Origin: Saprospiraceae bacterium
GTDB lineage: Bacteria > Bacteroidota > Bacteroidia > Chitinophagales > Saprospiraceae
DNA: 64,000 nt
Assembly: GCA_016787575.1 (NCBI GenBank)
Contig: JAEUUO010000011.1
Location: 1-64,000, forward strand
Direction of reading: 5' to 3'
The position numbers were made by a program, and so were the translations under genes. Below are positions 44,384 through 52,203 of the stretch, in pieces (within the stretch, counting starts at the first letter, position 1; the number at the start of each line of letters is the position of its first letter). The notes beneath the pieces are model-generated. The model had not been told where the DNA came from. It was given only the letters and a program-made list of their open reading frames with translations, and ran no database searches.

Positions 44384-45661
44384 CTAAATGTGGTCCTTTG
44401 GAATTGGCAATAGCTTATAGCACACATTCTTCCCACTAGCTTCCTTAATTAATCGGCATTGCACATTATTATGATTTGGAATCTCAATATTTGAGGATAA
44501 TAATTCCTTTAACCTTTCTTCAATAGTCCGGTCAGTAGTCTTAAATTCTTTGCATAAAAGATCAAGCAATTCTCTCCTTGTCAATACTGAACCATCTCCT
44601 AAATTCAATTTAATATACTCAATAATTTCTACATTACTTGCTTTCGTTTTTTTACTATCAATTACTTCTAAAATATCACTCTTGCTTGCTAAAACCAAGC
44701 CGTTAGCTACTTCGTTATATTTAATATAAAACGGGTCATACTTAGCTGTGGTCCTACACTTTAAATACTTGACCCTAATGATATCTGTATCAATATTTTT
44801 TGCACCTTTCTCAAATCCGACTTGCATAAATGTCGTGGCTTTATTTTTTAATTCTGTCCCAAAATGCCCTCTTGCCTTTTCACTGCCAGGATTTTCGTGG
44901 ATCACACAAAGGAATACCACATCATGCTCATTAATAGCGACATTCATGAGATCTATCAGCTCCATACTTCTATCTGATTTATTAAAATCTTCAATGCAAT
45001 CAGTCGAAACATCTAAAACAATAAACAATAGGTTATCCGTGCATTTTTTAATAAATTTAAGATACTCATCTAATACGGAAAATCTTTCTTGGCGTTTAAT
45101 TTGCATTAAACTAATGTATTTAAAATTATCGGGATGCTCATCAATTTTAAATCCAGCTTTTACCTGTATAGATTGCAATGCGAAAGGTAACTGTTCATTT
45201 AAATTCCTCTCTGTATCTACATAAACGACAGTAATGGGTAAATCCAAATCTGTTCTGTAGTAACCTAATAAGTCTTCATTGCCGTTATTAATTTTAAGGA
45301 AGGAGGCACAAATGTATTCTGCTAACCTACTTTTGTGTACTCCGGCCTGTCCTTGTATTACATTTATAGTATTGCGAAAAAAAACTGAGTTATCACCATG
45401 CTTTAATATTGGTTTTGAAAATTGGATTTCTTTTGATTTTATTGCTTTTAATTTTATACTTGTATCAAGTACAATTTTTAAATTATCAGAAATATTTGCT
45501 TCGTAACCATTCTTAATTAGTTGTTTGACTTCAGATTGATTATTATGAATTCCTAGCATAGATTTTTCGAGTTCAAGGTTTGGGCTAAGCTCATTCTTAT
45601 TGGACTCAGAGTGTGATCCATTTAATATGGTATCTTCAGTTGAATTGATTTCATTATTCAT
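44384..45661 (-). CDS. RepA-like AAA ATPase/helicase of the island
   Basis: The product has 425 aa. Residues 1-75 are a polar leader. The RecA-type ATPase (RepA/AAA_25 group) has Walker A NVIQGQAGVHKSRLAEY, Walker B LLFIVLDVSTD and a downstream VVFLCVIHENPGSEKARGHFG segment with the usual histidine. The C-terminal 100 residues look like a winged-helix domain (VEIIEYIKLNLGDGSVLTRRE, TDRTIEERLKELL). Such proteins follow excisionase-like HTH genes in Bacteroidota elements and are thought to unwind DNA for element replication. It reads in the same direction as the HTH and integrase genes. Confidence 0.8.
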   Translation of the reverse strand: MNNEINSTEDTILNGSHSESNKNELSPNLELEKSMLGIHNNQSEVKQLIKNGYEANISDNLKIVLDTSIKLKAIKSKEIQFSKPILKHGDNSVFFRNTINVIQGQAGVHKSRLAEYICASFLKINNGNEDLLGYYRTDLDLPITVVYVDTERNLNEQLPFALQSIQVKAGFKIDEHPDNFKYISLMQIKRQERFSVLDEYLKFIKKCTDNLLFIVLDVSTDCIEDFNKSDRSMELIDLMNVAINEHDVVFLCVIHENPGSEKARGHFGTELKNKATTFMQVGFEKGAKNIDTDIIRVKYLKCRTTAKYDPFYIKYNEVANGLVLASKSDILEVIDSKKTKASNVEIIEYIKLNLGDGSVLTRRELLDLLCKEFKTTDRTIEERLKELLSSNIEIPNHNNVQCRLIKEASGKNVCYKLLPIPKDHI

Positions 45662-45701
45662 ATTATAAATTATTTTATTGGTGATTTGTTTTTTATATTG
45701 A

Positions 45702-45986
45702 TCATTTCCTTAGAAGCTTTTCGGTTCTCATTTTTATTTCATCTTCATTGTGTTGTCGGTTACGCATAAGGAATTCATTTAAATCTGCCTTCTGAAAAAA
45801 GATTAACTTGCCTTCAGGACAGAAGTAAGGTATTTTTCTGGTATGCGTAAGTTTATAAAGGGTGCTTTTCTTGATTCCTAAATATTGGCATGCTTCATCT
45901 ACATTTAAGAATTCCTTTTCTTGAATGTTTCGTTCAGTTAATAATTTTTCAAGCCTGTTGAATCTGTTTAATATTTCTTCATCCAT
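45702..45986 (-). CDS. Excisionase-like helix-turn-helix protein
   Basis: The product has 94 aa. A short N-terminal helix leads to the HTH_17 signature: FLNVDEACQYLGIKKSTLYKL, then HTRKIPYFCPEGKLIFFQKADLNEFL. This is the winged-helix fold of phage excisionases. It probably helps the integrase leave the chromosome and may regulate the module. The ATG is 15 bases from a 9-bp inverted repeat that may be its operator. It starts the HTH-ATPase pair. Confidence 0.85.
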   Translation of the reverse strand: MDEEILNRFNRLEKLLTERNIQEKEFLNVDEACQYLGIKKSTLYKLTHTRKIPYFCPEGKLIFFQKADLNEFLMRNRQHNEDEIKMRTEKLLRK

Positions 45987-46000
45987 TATTGCTATTTTTT

Positions 46001-46029
46001 AATTTGATTAATTAAGAGTCAATCAAATT
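46001..46029. promoter_or_regulatory. Candidate operator before the excisionase-like gene
   Basis: aatttgatt (46001-46009) and aatcaaatt (46021-46029) form a perfect 9-bp inverted repeat with an 11-nt spacer, 15 bases upstream of the minus-strand ATG. Dimer binding and autoregulation are plausible. Confidence 0.4.
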
Positions 46030-46234
46030 GTGATGTATCAATTAATTTAATGCTGCAAAATTTCAATGAGAATCGGAAGAAAACAATAGCTTAATAGCTC
46101 AACTATGTTATTAAATAAGCTAAATTCAATATAATAGGGCTAGGAGTGAATCAAAAAAATAGCTTAATATTTAAGGTTAAGCTTTAAAATAATTAGTTAT
46201 GATATATGTTAAGGTATGAGAATAAAGCGAAGCT

Positions 46235-47224
46235 TTAATTACTGCGTTTAGAGGACTTTAATAAATCTACAATGTTACCCAATGCTTCATAATCAGGTGG
46301 AGTTGTATTCCAATGTTTGGCCATAGATTTACTGGAAGATAGATTTTCAAACGAATTTCCATTAAAATCAGAAAACACAAATCCGATTATTTTCGTTTTA
46401 TATTTCTCAATCAGCCCTGCCGAAACTAGATTATCTAATAGATAAATAAGTATTTTCTTATTTTTATCTTTATTAATCCCTTTTACCATCCATTGAATTT
46501 TTGACTCCGGCATATCAAAAGAACCGCTAAATGCTTTTTTAAATAACTTTAATTCCGTTGAGGCTAATATGAATTTTGAGTCTTTAGATAATTTTTCCCA
46601 CAATATTTCTAATAGTTCAGATTCTGAATTTGGTAACCATTTAAAAGTTTTTAACACTTTAGGGTGAGGCGGTGGTATCACTTTCTCATTTTCATTCTCC
46701 TTTTCTAGAGCAATATTTGATACATTATCTGTTATTCCATTAAGTCTATCTGGAATAAAATCAGGATATTTATCACGTAAAAATCTTAACAATGCATTTA
46801 TTGGTTTACTACTAAACTTATACACATTAAGAACTTCATTGCGTTTAATTTCTGCATTTAAATAATAAAGGTCAATTATAACTAGCTTTAAATAATGTTT
46901 AATAGAATGTTCATTTGGTAATTCTTTTATTCGATTGTCAATATATATACGACTTAGTAAATACTCATTATAAAGCCTATTGAGAAAGAAGTCATCGAAT
47001 TTTTCTTTTGATTCCGAATATTCATTAGGGTAATCCTTCAGCTCTGTATATTCTGTAATAGTTTTAGTTGTTGAATCGTATTGAATATTACCATATAAAA
47101 AATCATCTTCAGTTGGAATAAACTCTTGAAGTAGATAATGCAATCCATTGCGAGTAAATAGATAATTAAAATATTCTACTGGATTTTCTTTTGAAGAAGA
47201 ATTAAGATTTATACTCATTGCCAA
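46235..47224 (-). CDS. Hypothetical protein next to the integrase
   Basis: The product has 329 aa; an alternative start is the ATG two codons later (MSINLNSSS). It is mostly helical and charged, with no transmembrane segment and no known motif (EYFNYLFTRNGLHYLLQEF, HYLKLVIIDLYYLNAEIKR, PKVLKTFKWLPNSESELLEILWEKL). The last 130 residues look like a separate helical domain that could bind DNA or protein. It starts 19 bases after the integrase stop on the same strand and precedes the HTH gene, so it belongs to the element's control region. Function is unknown. Confidence 0.55.
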   Translation of the reverse strand: MAMSINLNSSSKENPVEYFNYLFTRNGLHYLLQEFIPTEDDFLYGNIQYDSTTKTITEYTELKDYPNEYSESKEKFDDFFLNRLYNEYLLSRIYIDNRIKELPNEHSIKHYLKLVIIDLYYLNAEIKRNEVLNVYKFSSKPINALLRFLRDKYPDFIPDRLNGITDNVSNIALEKENENEKVIPPPHPKVLKTFKWLPNSESELLEILWEKLSKDSKFILASTELKLFKKAFSGSFDMPESKIQWMVKGINKDKNKKILIYLLDNLVSAGLIEKYKTKIIGFVFSDFNGNSFENLSSSKSMAKHWNTTPPDYEALGNIVDLLKSSKRSN

Positions 47225-47913
47225 ACAGAATATTTTGGAAATTTTAAATTAAAGTGATTTCTGGTAAACTTGCAATTGCTTTCGTTTTTAGCTCATCAGT
47301 AAAATTCAAATACTTCAATGTATGCTTCGTACTTGTTTGTGCCATACAATCTGCTACTGTTTTTAAATTATTTCCGCCCATAAGTAAATTTACAGCATAT
47401 GTATGTCTTCCACAATAAAAAGATATGTTCTTTTCAATACCAGCCTCCTTTACCCACCTTTTGAGATCCTTACTAACAGCAGGATCAGAAGGACAGTTGA
47501 AAATCAATTCTTCTCGGTTACCTGGCTGGCCTAGAATTTTGATAGCAATCGGATGAAGATCATTGTTTACCTGCTCGCCATTTTTCTCTCTAAATAATGA
47601 TATCCGTTCGTTTTTAATTCTGGACCAGGTCAATTTCCGGATTTCTGCCATTCCAAGACCAGTATAACACGCAAACAGAAATGCACGCTTTACCTGAACA
47701 TTGCCACAAGGCTTTTGGGCTAAAGCTTGAAGTTCATCAATGGTCAATATGTTTTTTCTGAGCTGCTTTTCATACTTATTATAGCCTTTGAACGTGATTC
47801 CTTCCGCTGGGTTCTCCAATATTAAGGATTCTAGCTTAGCCTCTTTTGTCTTAGCCCCCTAAAAGACTGGACTAATTATTAAAATTAATTTAGTCACATT
47901 AAATTTAGGGAAA

Positions 47914-48231
47914 ATGGCAAAACAAAGAAGACAATTTACTCCGGAAGAGAAGCACAGTATCTTACAGGAGTCAGAACGATTAGGTCATACGGAGACCTGC
48001 CGAAAATACAGCCTGTCGACGTCTTTGCTCTTTAATTGGAAACGCAAATATTTAACAAAGGGTAAAGAAGGCTTAAAATCTGAATACAGACGGGTAGATC
48101 CTCAGTTGCGTTTATTAGAGGAAGAAAACGCAAAGCTTAAGCGGATCATCGGCAACCAGGCACTTGAACTGGAATTCAAAACAGAGCTTTTAAAAAAAAG
48201 CGATGCCCATTATCAGAAAGAAAGGAAATGA
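47914..48231 (+). CDS. IS3-family transposase OrfA
   Basis: The product has 105 aa. The HTH (FTPEEKHSILQESERLGHTETCRKYSLSTSLLFNWKRKY) binds the element ends. A leucine-zipper-like stretch (LRLLEEENAKLKRIIGNQAL) follows for oligomerisation. A run of eight A followed by G at 48192-48200, near the end, is a likely -1 slippage site. The -1 frame stays open into orfB, so an OrfAB fusion can be made. Confidence 0.9.
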   Translation: MAKQRRQFTPEEKHSILQESERLGHTETCRKYSLSTSLLFNWKRKYLTKGKEGLKSEYRRVDPQLRLLEEENAKLKRIIGNQALELEFKTELLKKSDAHYQKERK

Positions 48232-49283
48232 TAATCAGGTATAAAGCACGAACAAGTGTCGATAAGCTTTGCAAATGGGCTGAACTTGCTAAAAGCAGTC
48301 TGTATTATCGTGTAAGTTTAGGACAAAGGGGTATGAAGCCGAGCACACATACGATTATTGGTAACAATGCCTTAGTTGAAAACAGCTTGGTGGTTGACCA
48401 AATTCGTGCTGTACTTACAATGGATTATTGCATTTATGGTTATCGGAAAATAACGGAAGAGCTTCGTGATCTGGAGTATTTGATTAATAAGAAAAAGGTT
48501 TATCGCTTAATGAAAGAAAATCATTTGTTGAGTGGCAAACGGATAACTGTACAAGGTAAAAGGAAATGGGTAAAGCATCGCCGCATTGAAGCAAAGCGAC
48601 CGATGGAATATTTATGCCTTGATATAAAATATGTATGGGTCGATGGTGAAAAACGCTGGTATTATCAGTTGGCAATCATGGATGTGTTCAGTCGTAGGAT
48701 TCTATGTTGGATTTTTCAGCGTAGTGTTCGGCAAACGGAAGTAGTGGCTCTTATGAGATGGTTGGACCTTCGGTATGGATTAAAAGGTGTTATCATAAGA
48801 AATGACAATGGAAGTCAATTTCTAGCTCACAGTGTGCGTCAAACCTTAAAAGAGTTAGAGGCGCAACAAGAATTTACACACGTTGCTACACCAGAAGAAA
48901 ACGCATATATCGAAGCGTTTCATTCCATCCAACAATCTGAACTCATTGATAGATTTATTTTTTCGAGTTACTATGATGCAAAGCAACATATCCAAAAATA
49001 TATGAACTGGTATAACTGCAAAAGGAAGCACGGTGCAATTGGATTCATTACTCCAATGGAAAAATGGACACAGGGAATGTCTTGGGCAACTGTTAGGCAA
49101 CAATATGAGCCGGCTTCGGGGGACTTGTCAAGGCCGGACTGCGAAAGCTATAGCGATGGCTCCGCTCCGTATAGCCTTGACAAGTTCAACGAAACGGCCT
49201 ACCTTCGCCTTACAGGTGATCAAGACAATTATGAATTAGTATCAAACTGTTTTAGAAAAACCGTCCAGTTTATTGGGGGTTAA
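48228..49283 (+). CDS. IS3-family transposase OrfB
   Basis: The product has 351 aa, longer than the usual 270-300. The HTH-like lead (KARTSVDKLCKWAELAKSSLYY) and helical DYCIYGYRKITEEL precede the integrase core. The DDE residues are in YLCLDIKYVWV (Asp), IIRNDNGSQF (Asp) and NAYIEAFHSIQQSEL (Glu). The C-terminal extension contains a GC-rich palindromic insertion in frame (49124-49184) and then KFNETAYLRLTGDQDNYELV. The orfB start overlaps the orfA stop (ATGA). It is catalytically complete by motif. Confidence 0.9.
   Translation: MIIRYKARTSVDKLCKWAELAKSSLYYRVSLGQRGMKPSTHTIIGNNALVENSLVVDQIRAVLTMDYCIYGYRKITEELRDLEYLINKKKVYRLMKENHLLSGKRITVQGKRKWVKHRRIEAKRPMEYLCLDIKYVWVDGEKRWYYQLAIMDVFSRRILCWIFQRSVRQTEVVALMRWLDLRYGLKGVIIRNDNGSQFLAHSVRQTLKELEAQQEFTHVATPEENAYIEAFHSIQQSELIDRFIFSSYYDAKQHIQKYMNWYNCKRKHGAIGFITPMEKWTQGMSWATVRQQYEPASGDLSRPDCESYSDGSAPYSLDKFNETAYLRLTGDQDNYELVSNCFRKTVQFIGG
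49124..49184. repeat. 61-nt palindromic element inside OrfB
   Basis: Perfect 11-bp arms cttgtcaaggc (49124-49134) and gccttgacaag (49174-49184) enclose GC-rich sequence, unlike the AT-rich surroundings. It keeps the reading frame, which supports in-frame insertion of a mobile palindrome near the C-terminus. Confidence 0.6.
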
Positions 49284-49807
49284 GACACTTTCAACACCCC
49301 TTTAAAACGCTTCCAGTAATCGTATGGAGTTTCAGAGCTTAATCCATTTTTAGGATCAATTAGATAATCTTTGAAATCACTACACAACTTTGGGCTTACA
49401 TCCTTAAATCTCAATTTGGTAATTCCCCTTTTGGTTATAAATTCTTGAAATTTCTTAAGGGCATATTTAACTTTACGAACATCTTTTTTTGTGTAGGACT
49501 TATGATAATTTTCAAAATAAGAAATAAAACTTTGATTCAATTTAAATTCTGGTATTCTGTAATATTCCAATGACCCCAATTCTAATTCTCGCTGTGCCCT
49601 AATTTGTTCAACCTGTCTTCTTAGATTTTTAGACTCTGGATCTCCTTTTTTTATATGTATACCGAGTGTTTCAAATTTCCGTACCCCTTCTTTGTGAATT
49701 ACAAGAATTCCGGATACACCATTATTGATTTTTTTCCAACGGATTTTAACTGACATGGCTAGCTCTGTTTAATAGGTGACAAAATTACAAATTGTTTAGG
49801 ATCTTGA

Positions 49808-49824
49808 GGCGCGGTTGAGGCGCG
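49808..49824 (+). repeat. Putative integrase arm-type sites, right end of island 2
   Basis: ggcgcggttgaggcgcg contains two GGCGCG units 11 bp apart, between the integrase start (49756) and attR. It matches 13708-13724 at 15 of 17 positions in the same orientation. Confidence 0.6.
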
Positions 49825-49938
49825 GTTTTAACGAAAACATGCGAAAGCAAGTATCAAAATATCAAATACGAAATATCTATTTACTAGATTATCAACAATT
49901 TATGTTTCCGATTATTTCCTTTGTTTTCATTGTTTATA

Positions 49939-49952
49939 CCCGCCCCGGGTAC
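49939..49952 (+). repeat. attR of island 2 (14-bp tRNA-Leu 3' end)
   Basis: cccgccccgggtac is identical to the last 14 bases of the tRNA-Leu att region (8228-8241 and 13644-13657). It is GC-rich within AT-rich DNA and lies 183 bp beyond the integrase start. It is short, but its position and the arm-type repeats support it. Confidence 0.7.
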
Positions 49953-49953
49953 T

Positions 49954-50008
49954 AAAATCAGAACGAGAAACAGAGTGAGAGCGATGGTTCTTGTTTTGAT
50001 TTTTTCTT
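49954..50008 (+). terminator. Probable original terminator of tRNA-Leu
   Basis: Arms aaaatcagaacgagaa (49954-49969) and ttcttgttttgatttt (49988-50003) pair over 16 bp with two G-U wobbles and are followed by more T. It starts directly after the displaced tRNA end, so before the islands arrived it would have ended the tRNA-Leu transcript. Confidence 0.55.
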
Positions 50009-50125
50009 CATTCTCATTTTATTTCTCGCTCTTTTATAAATCTTATCGAGACGACGTTTGAATTTCAAATGTTGGAAATTATAAGAAATTGATTTTATCC
50101 TATTTTAACAGCCTATCCATAAGAC

Positions 50126-50638
50126 TCATTTTACCTGCATTAAAAATTCGGCTGTTACTTTTCCTTTTATCGGATGTTCTAAAATTATGTTTTCAAAAAC
50201 TATTTGATCACCGGACTTTACTTTGGATAATACTTCTTTAGCCTTAGGACTAAATTCAGATCCTTGATTGATTGTGGCATGGTTTGTTTGCTTCTTATTT
50301 CTGCACTTTATATTAAACGCTTGGATGGCCCATTCGCCTTCCCATTCTCTTTGAAACATGCCATTGCATCTAAATTCTAGGGCAGTTAATTTTTTAACTC
50401 TGAATTTATTGGTCACGCATGTTTTGGCTATAAAATGTCCTGACATTGAATCGCAATTTTCAGCATCAATAAAAACATCCGTGTATTTAACTATTTGGGT
50501 GTCTGCAATATTTGTTTCCATATCTAGAGTTATAATTGTATCAATTCGCTCATAGATATCGGTTTTGTATTTTTGCGAGCTGCATTCAACATTAATTAAA
50601 ATATCCAAGGATAATAAAAAGATCAATGAAAGTTTCAT
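50126..50638 (-). CDS. Exported protein with a GldM C-terminal-like domain
   Basis: The product has 170 aa. The N-terminal signal (LSLIFLLSLDILINVECSSQ) may be of lipoprotein type at its Cys. The rest resembles the last domain of the gliding/T9SS protein GldM: FIAKTCVTNKFRVKKLTAL, a strand with FNIKC, then GSEFSPKAKEVLSKVKSGDQIVFENI and VTAEFLMQVK. GldM itself has a transmembrane helix and four domains. Here only one domain is present with its own export signal, so this is a stand-alone relative. It may interact with T9SS components. It is the first chromosomal gene after island 2. Confidence 0.5.
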   Translation of the reverse strand: MKLSLIFLLSLDILINVECSSQKYKTDIYERIDTIITLDMETNIADTQIVKYTDVFIDAENCDSMSGHFIAKTCVTNKFRVKKLTALEFRCNGMFQREWEGEWAIQAFNIKCRNKKQTNHATINQGSEFSPKAKEVLSKVKSGDQIVFENIILEHPIKGKVTAEFLMQVK

Positions 50639-50932
50639 ATTTGTTTATATTAATCATCTAATGATAGTCCAATTTAATCAGAATTTTCCAGCTATCTTTT
50701 ATTTAAGCAAATGTATTTAATTCTTTCCCTGTTTAGCACTATTAGCTATTCATATTTTTAGTCGAATGAATTTGGTAGCAGTTTGTGCAAATTCCCATAA
50801 TCATGGGATTGACCCTTAGTAAGAACTGATGCACCTTTGTAAAGCATACCATTAAATGATGATGAGATTCTGATTTTATTGGCTTGGAGAATGCATAAAC
50901 ATGAGATTTTATTCTTTGAACAATAAATTATA

Positions 50933-51655
50933 ATGACCATGAGTGAAAACAAATTAAATCAAGTAACAGAGCGCAGAGGTTTTTTAGGCTCCATTGCAAG
51001 TGTAGCTGCAGCCATAAGCTTGTCGGCTATTGCTTCGCCGCTTAATCTGGTTGGACAGCAAAAACCGGCTGCTTCAAAAACTAAATCGCCGGCAATGCAC
51101 CCTGCTGATTTATGGTTTAATAAAATTAAGGGAAGCCATCGGGTGGTGTATGATGCACCGCATCCAAATGGTTTGTTTCCCTTTGCATGGCCCAAAGTAT
51201 TTCTTTTAACCAATGGAGCTACGGGCAGTCCGCCAAGTGATTGCGGAGTGGTAGTGGTCTTGCGTCACGATGCCATCGCATATGCTTTTGAAGATCGCTT
51301 ATGGGCAAAGTACAAATTTGGTGAAATTTTTAAGGCTGAAGATCCTAAAACAAAAAACCCATCTACACGCAATCCATTTTGGATGCCTATGAAAGGCGAT
51401 TTTAAAATTCCAGGTATCGGTGAAGTTGAAATTGGAATTAATCAATTGCAATCGCATGGTGTATTGTTTTGCGTTTGTGATGCTGCCATTACAGTTTACA
51501 GTGCAGTCGTTGCAGAACAATTGGGCAAGGATGCAGCAGAAGTAAGAAAAGACTGGACCGATGGATTGCTTCCCGGAATTCAATTAGTTCCTTCCGGTGT
51601 ATGGGCCTTAGGTCGTGCTCAAGAACATAAATGCAAGTATATTTTTGCTGGCTAA
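50933..51655 (+). CDS. Tat-exported DsrE-like protein
   Basis: The product has 240 aa; a second in-frame ATG two codons later is equally possible. The twin-arginine signal is TERRGFLGSIASVAAAISLS. The body has VVYDAPHPNGLFPFAWPKVFLLT, DCGVVVVLRHDAIAYAF and FCVCDAAITVYSAVVAEQLG. It ends with DGLLPGIQLVPSGVWALGRAQE, matching the final GV-Q-VP-G strand of DsrE/F-like folds. The next gene ends in the same way (LLPGVQIVPDGIYEIISRQHE). It is probably periplasmic. Substrate is unknown, but DsrE-like proteins handle sulfur or small ligands. Confidence 0.6.
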   Translation: MTMSENKLNQVTERRGFLGSIASVAAAISLSAIASPLNLVGQQKPAASKTKSPAMHPADLWFNKIKGSHRVVYDAPHPNGLFPFAWPKVFLLTNGATGSPPSDCGVVVVLRHDAIAYAFEDRLWAKYKFGEIFKAEDPKTKNPSTRNPFWMPMKGDFKIPGIGEVEIGINQLQSHGVLFCVCDAAITVYSAVVAEQLGKDAAEVRKDWTDGLLPGIQLVPSGVWALGRAQEHKCKYIFAG

Positions 51656-51672
51656 AAAATAAAACCAAAATC

Positions 51673-52089
51673 ATGAGACCAATAGCAGTACTGATTTTTT
51701 TTCTATTTATTTCTTGCAATTTTCTCAATGCTCAATCAGCACCCTATCATGTTGTTTTTGACGTAACTTCAAAGGATACGATCGTTCACCAAATGGTGAT
51801 CCGCTGGGTCAGAGAAATATTGAATACAGCACCTGATGCAAAAATTGAAGTGGTGTTTTATGCCAAATCCTTGGATATGATCACAAAAGATAAATCGGTA
51901 GTTTCTTCAGATGTCGTAAATTTTAGTTCCAGAAGTAATGTTGCATTCAAAGTTTGTGAAGTAGCCATGAAAAACAATGCTGTTGAAAAATCACAGCTTT
52001 TACCGGGTGTTCAAATCGTGCCGGATGGAATTTATGAAATCATCTCTCGTCAACATGAAGGTTGGGGATACATTAAAGCGGCACGGTAG
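51673..52089 (+). CDS. Exported DsrE-family protein
   Basis: The product has 138 aa from the ATG at 51673; an upstream ATG at 51631 lies in the previous gene. The signal peptide is MRPIAVLIFFLFISCNFLNAQ. The DsrE fold is visible as YHVVFDVTSKDTIVHQMVIR, IEVVFYAKSLDMIT, FKVCEVAMKNNAVEKSQL and PGVQIVPDGIYEI. The Cys in FKVCEVA is at the usual place for this family. It forms a pair with the upstream gene (17 bp apart), suggesting a periplasmic heteromer. Confidence 0.7.
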   Translation: MRPIAVLIFFLFISCNFLNAQSAPYHVVFDVTSKDTIVHQMVIRWVREILNTAPDAKIEVVFYAKSLDMITKDKSVVSSDVVNFSSRSNVAFKVCEVAMKNNAVEKSQLLPGVQIVPDGIYEIISRQHEGWGYIKAAR

Positions 52090-52203
52090 TTAGGATTATT
52101 TATAGACACATTCAGTTCGAGCCAATGGTATAAATTAGATATACGCTTTCTTCTTAGTTTAATCTGTTAAATAATAAATTGAAAAAAAATTTATTGACTA
52201 AGT

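Larger units (their letters stand above)
47847..49287 (+). mobile_element. IS3-family insertion sequence inside the integrase gene
   Basis: It is 1,441 bp. The ends are TGTCTTAGCCCCC at the left and, read inward, TGTCTTAACCCCC at the right, with a further ACTGGAC match inside both. A 4-bp target duplication CTTT lies at 47843-47846 and 49288-49291. It contains orfA and orfB. The duplication is perfect, suggesting a fairly recent insertion. Confidence 0.93.
47244..49756 (-). pseudogene. Tyrosine integrase of island 2, split by an IS3-family element
   Basis: The N-terminal piece (49756 down to 49288) reads MSVKIRWKKINNGVSGILVI ... FISYFENYHKSYTKKDVRK, the arm-binding and core-binding parts. 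The C-terminal piece (47846 to 47244) has FLFACYTGLGMAEIRKLTW (Arg), ISFYCGRHTYAVNLL (Arg of the second box, with Tyr where His is usual) and KHTLKYLNFTDEL (probable nucleophile Tyr). Removing 47847-49287 and one CTTT copy joins the pieces in frame as KGVLKEAKLESLILENPAEG, giving a 355-aa protein. The start codon faces attR 183 bp away. As it stands no full integrase can be made. Confidence 0.92.
13659..49952. mobile_element. Island 2: about 36-kb integrative element at tRNA-Leu
   Basis: The left border is the tRNA fragment at 13601-13658. The right border is the 14-bp tRNA 3' end at 49939-49952. The right end carries a typical control module reading leftward: integrase (disrupted), a hypothetical gene, an excisionase-like HTH gene and a RepA-like ATPase. 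A 17-bp motif recurs inside both ends (13708 and 49808). Cargo includes a kinase/FHA/PP2C cluster, a type I restriction-modification operon with Fic, and a caspase-like/TIR remnant. IS66, IS21, IS256 and IS3 sequences have accumulated. No relaxase or type IV secretion genes are visible, so it is not self-conjugative as seen here. Confidence 0.75.

Noticed and set aside
44748..45224. A 158-aa plus-strand reading frame
   Set aside because: It is antisense to the RepA-like ATPase gene, which has Walker motifs.
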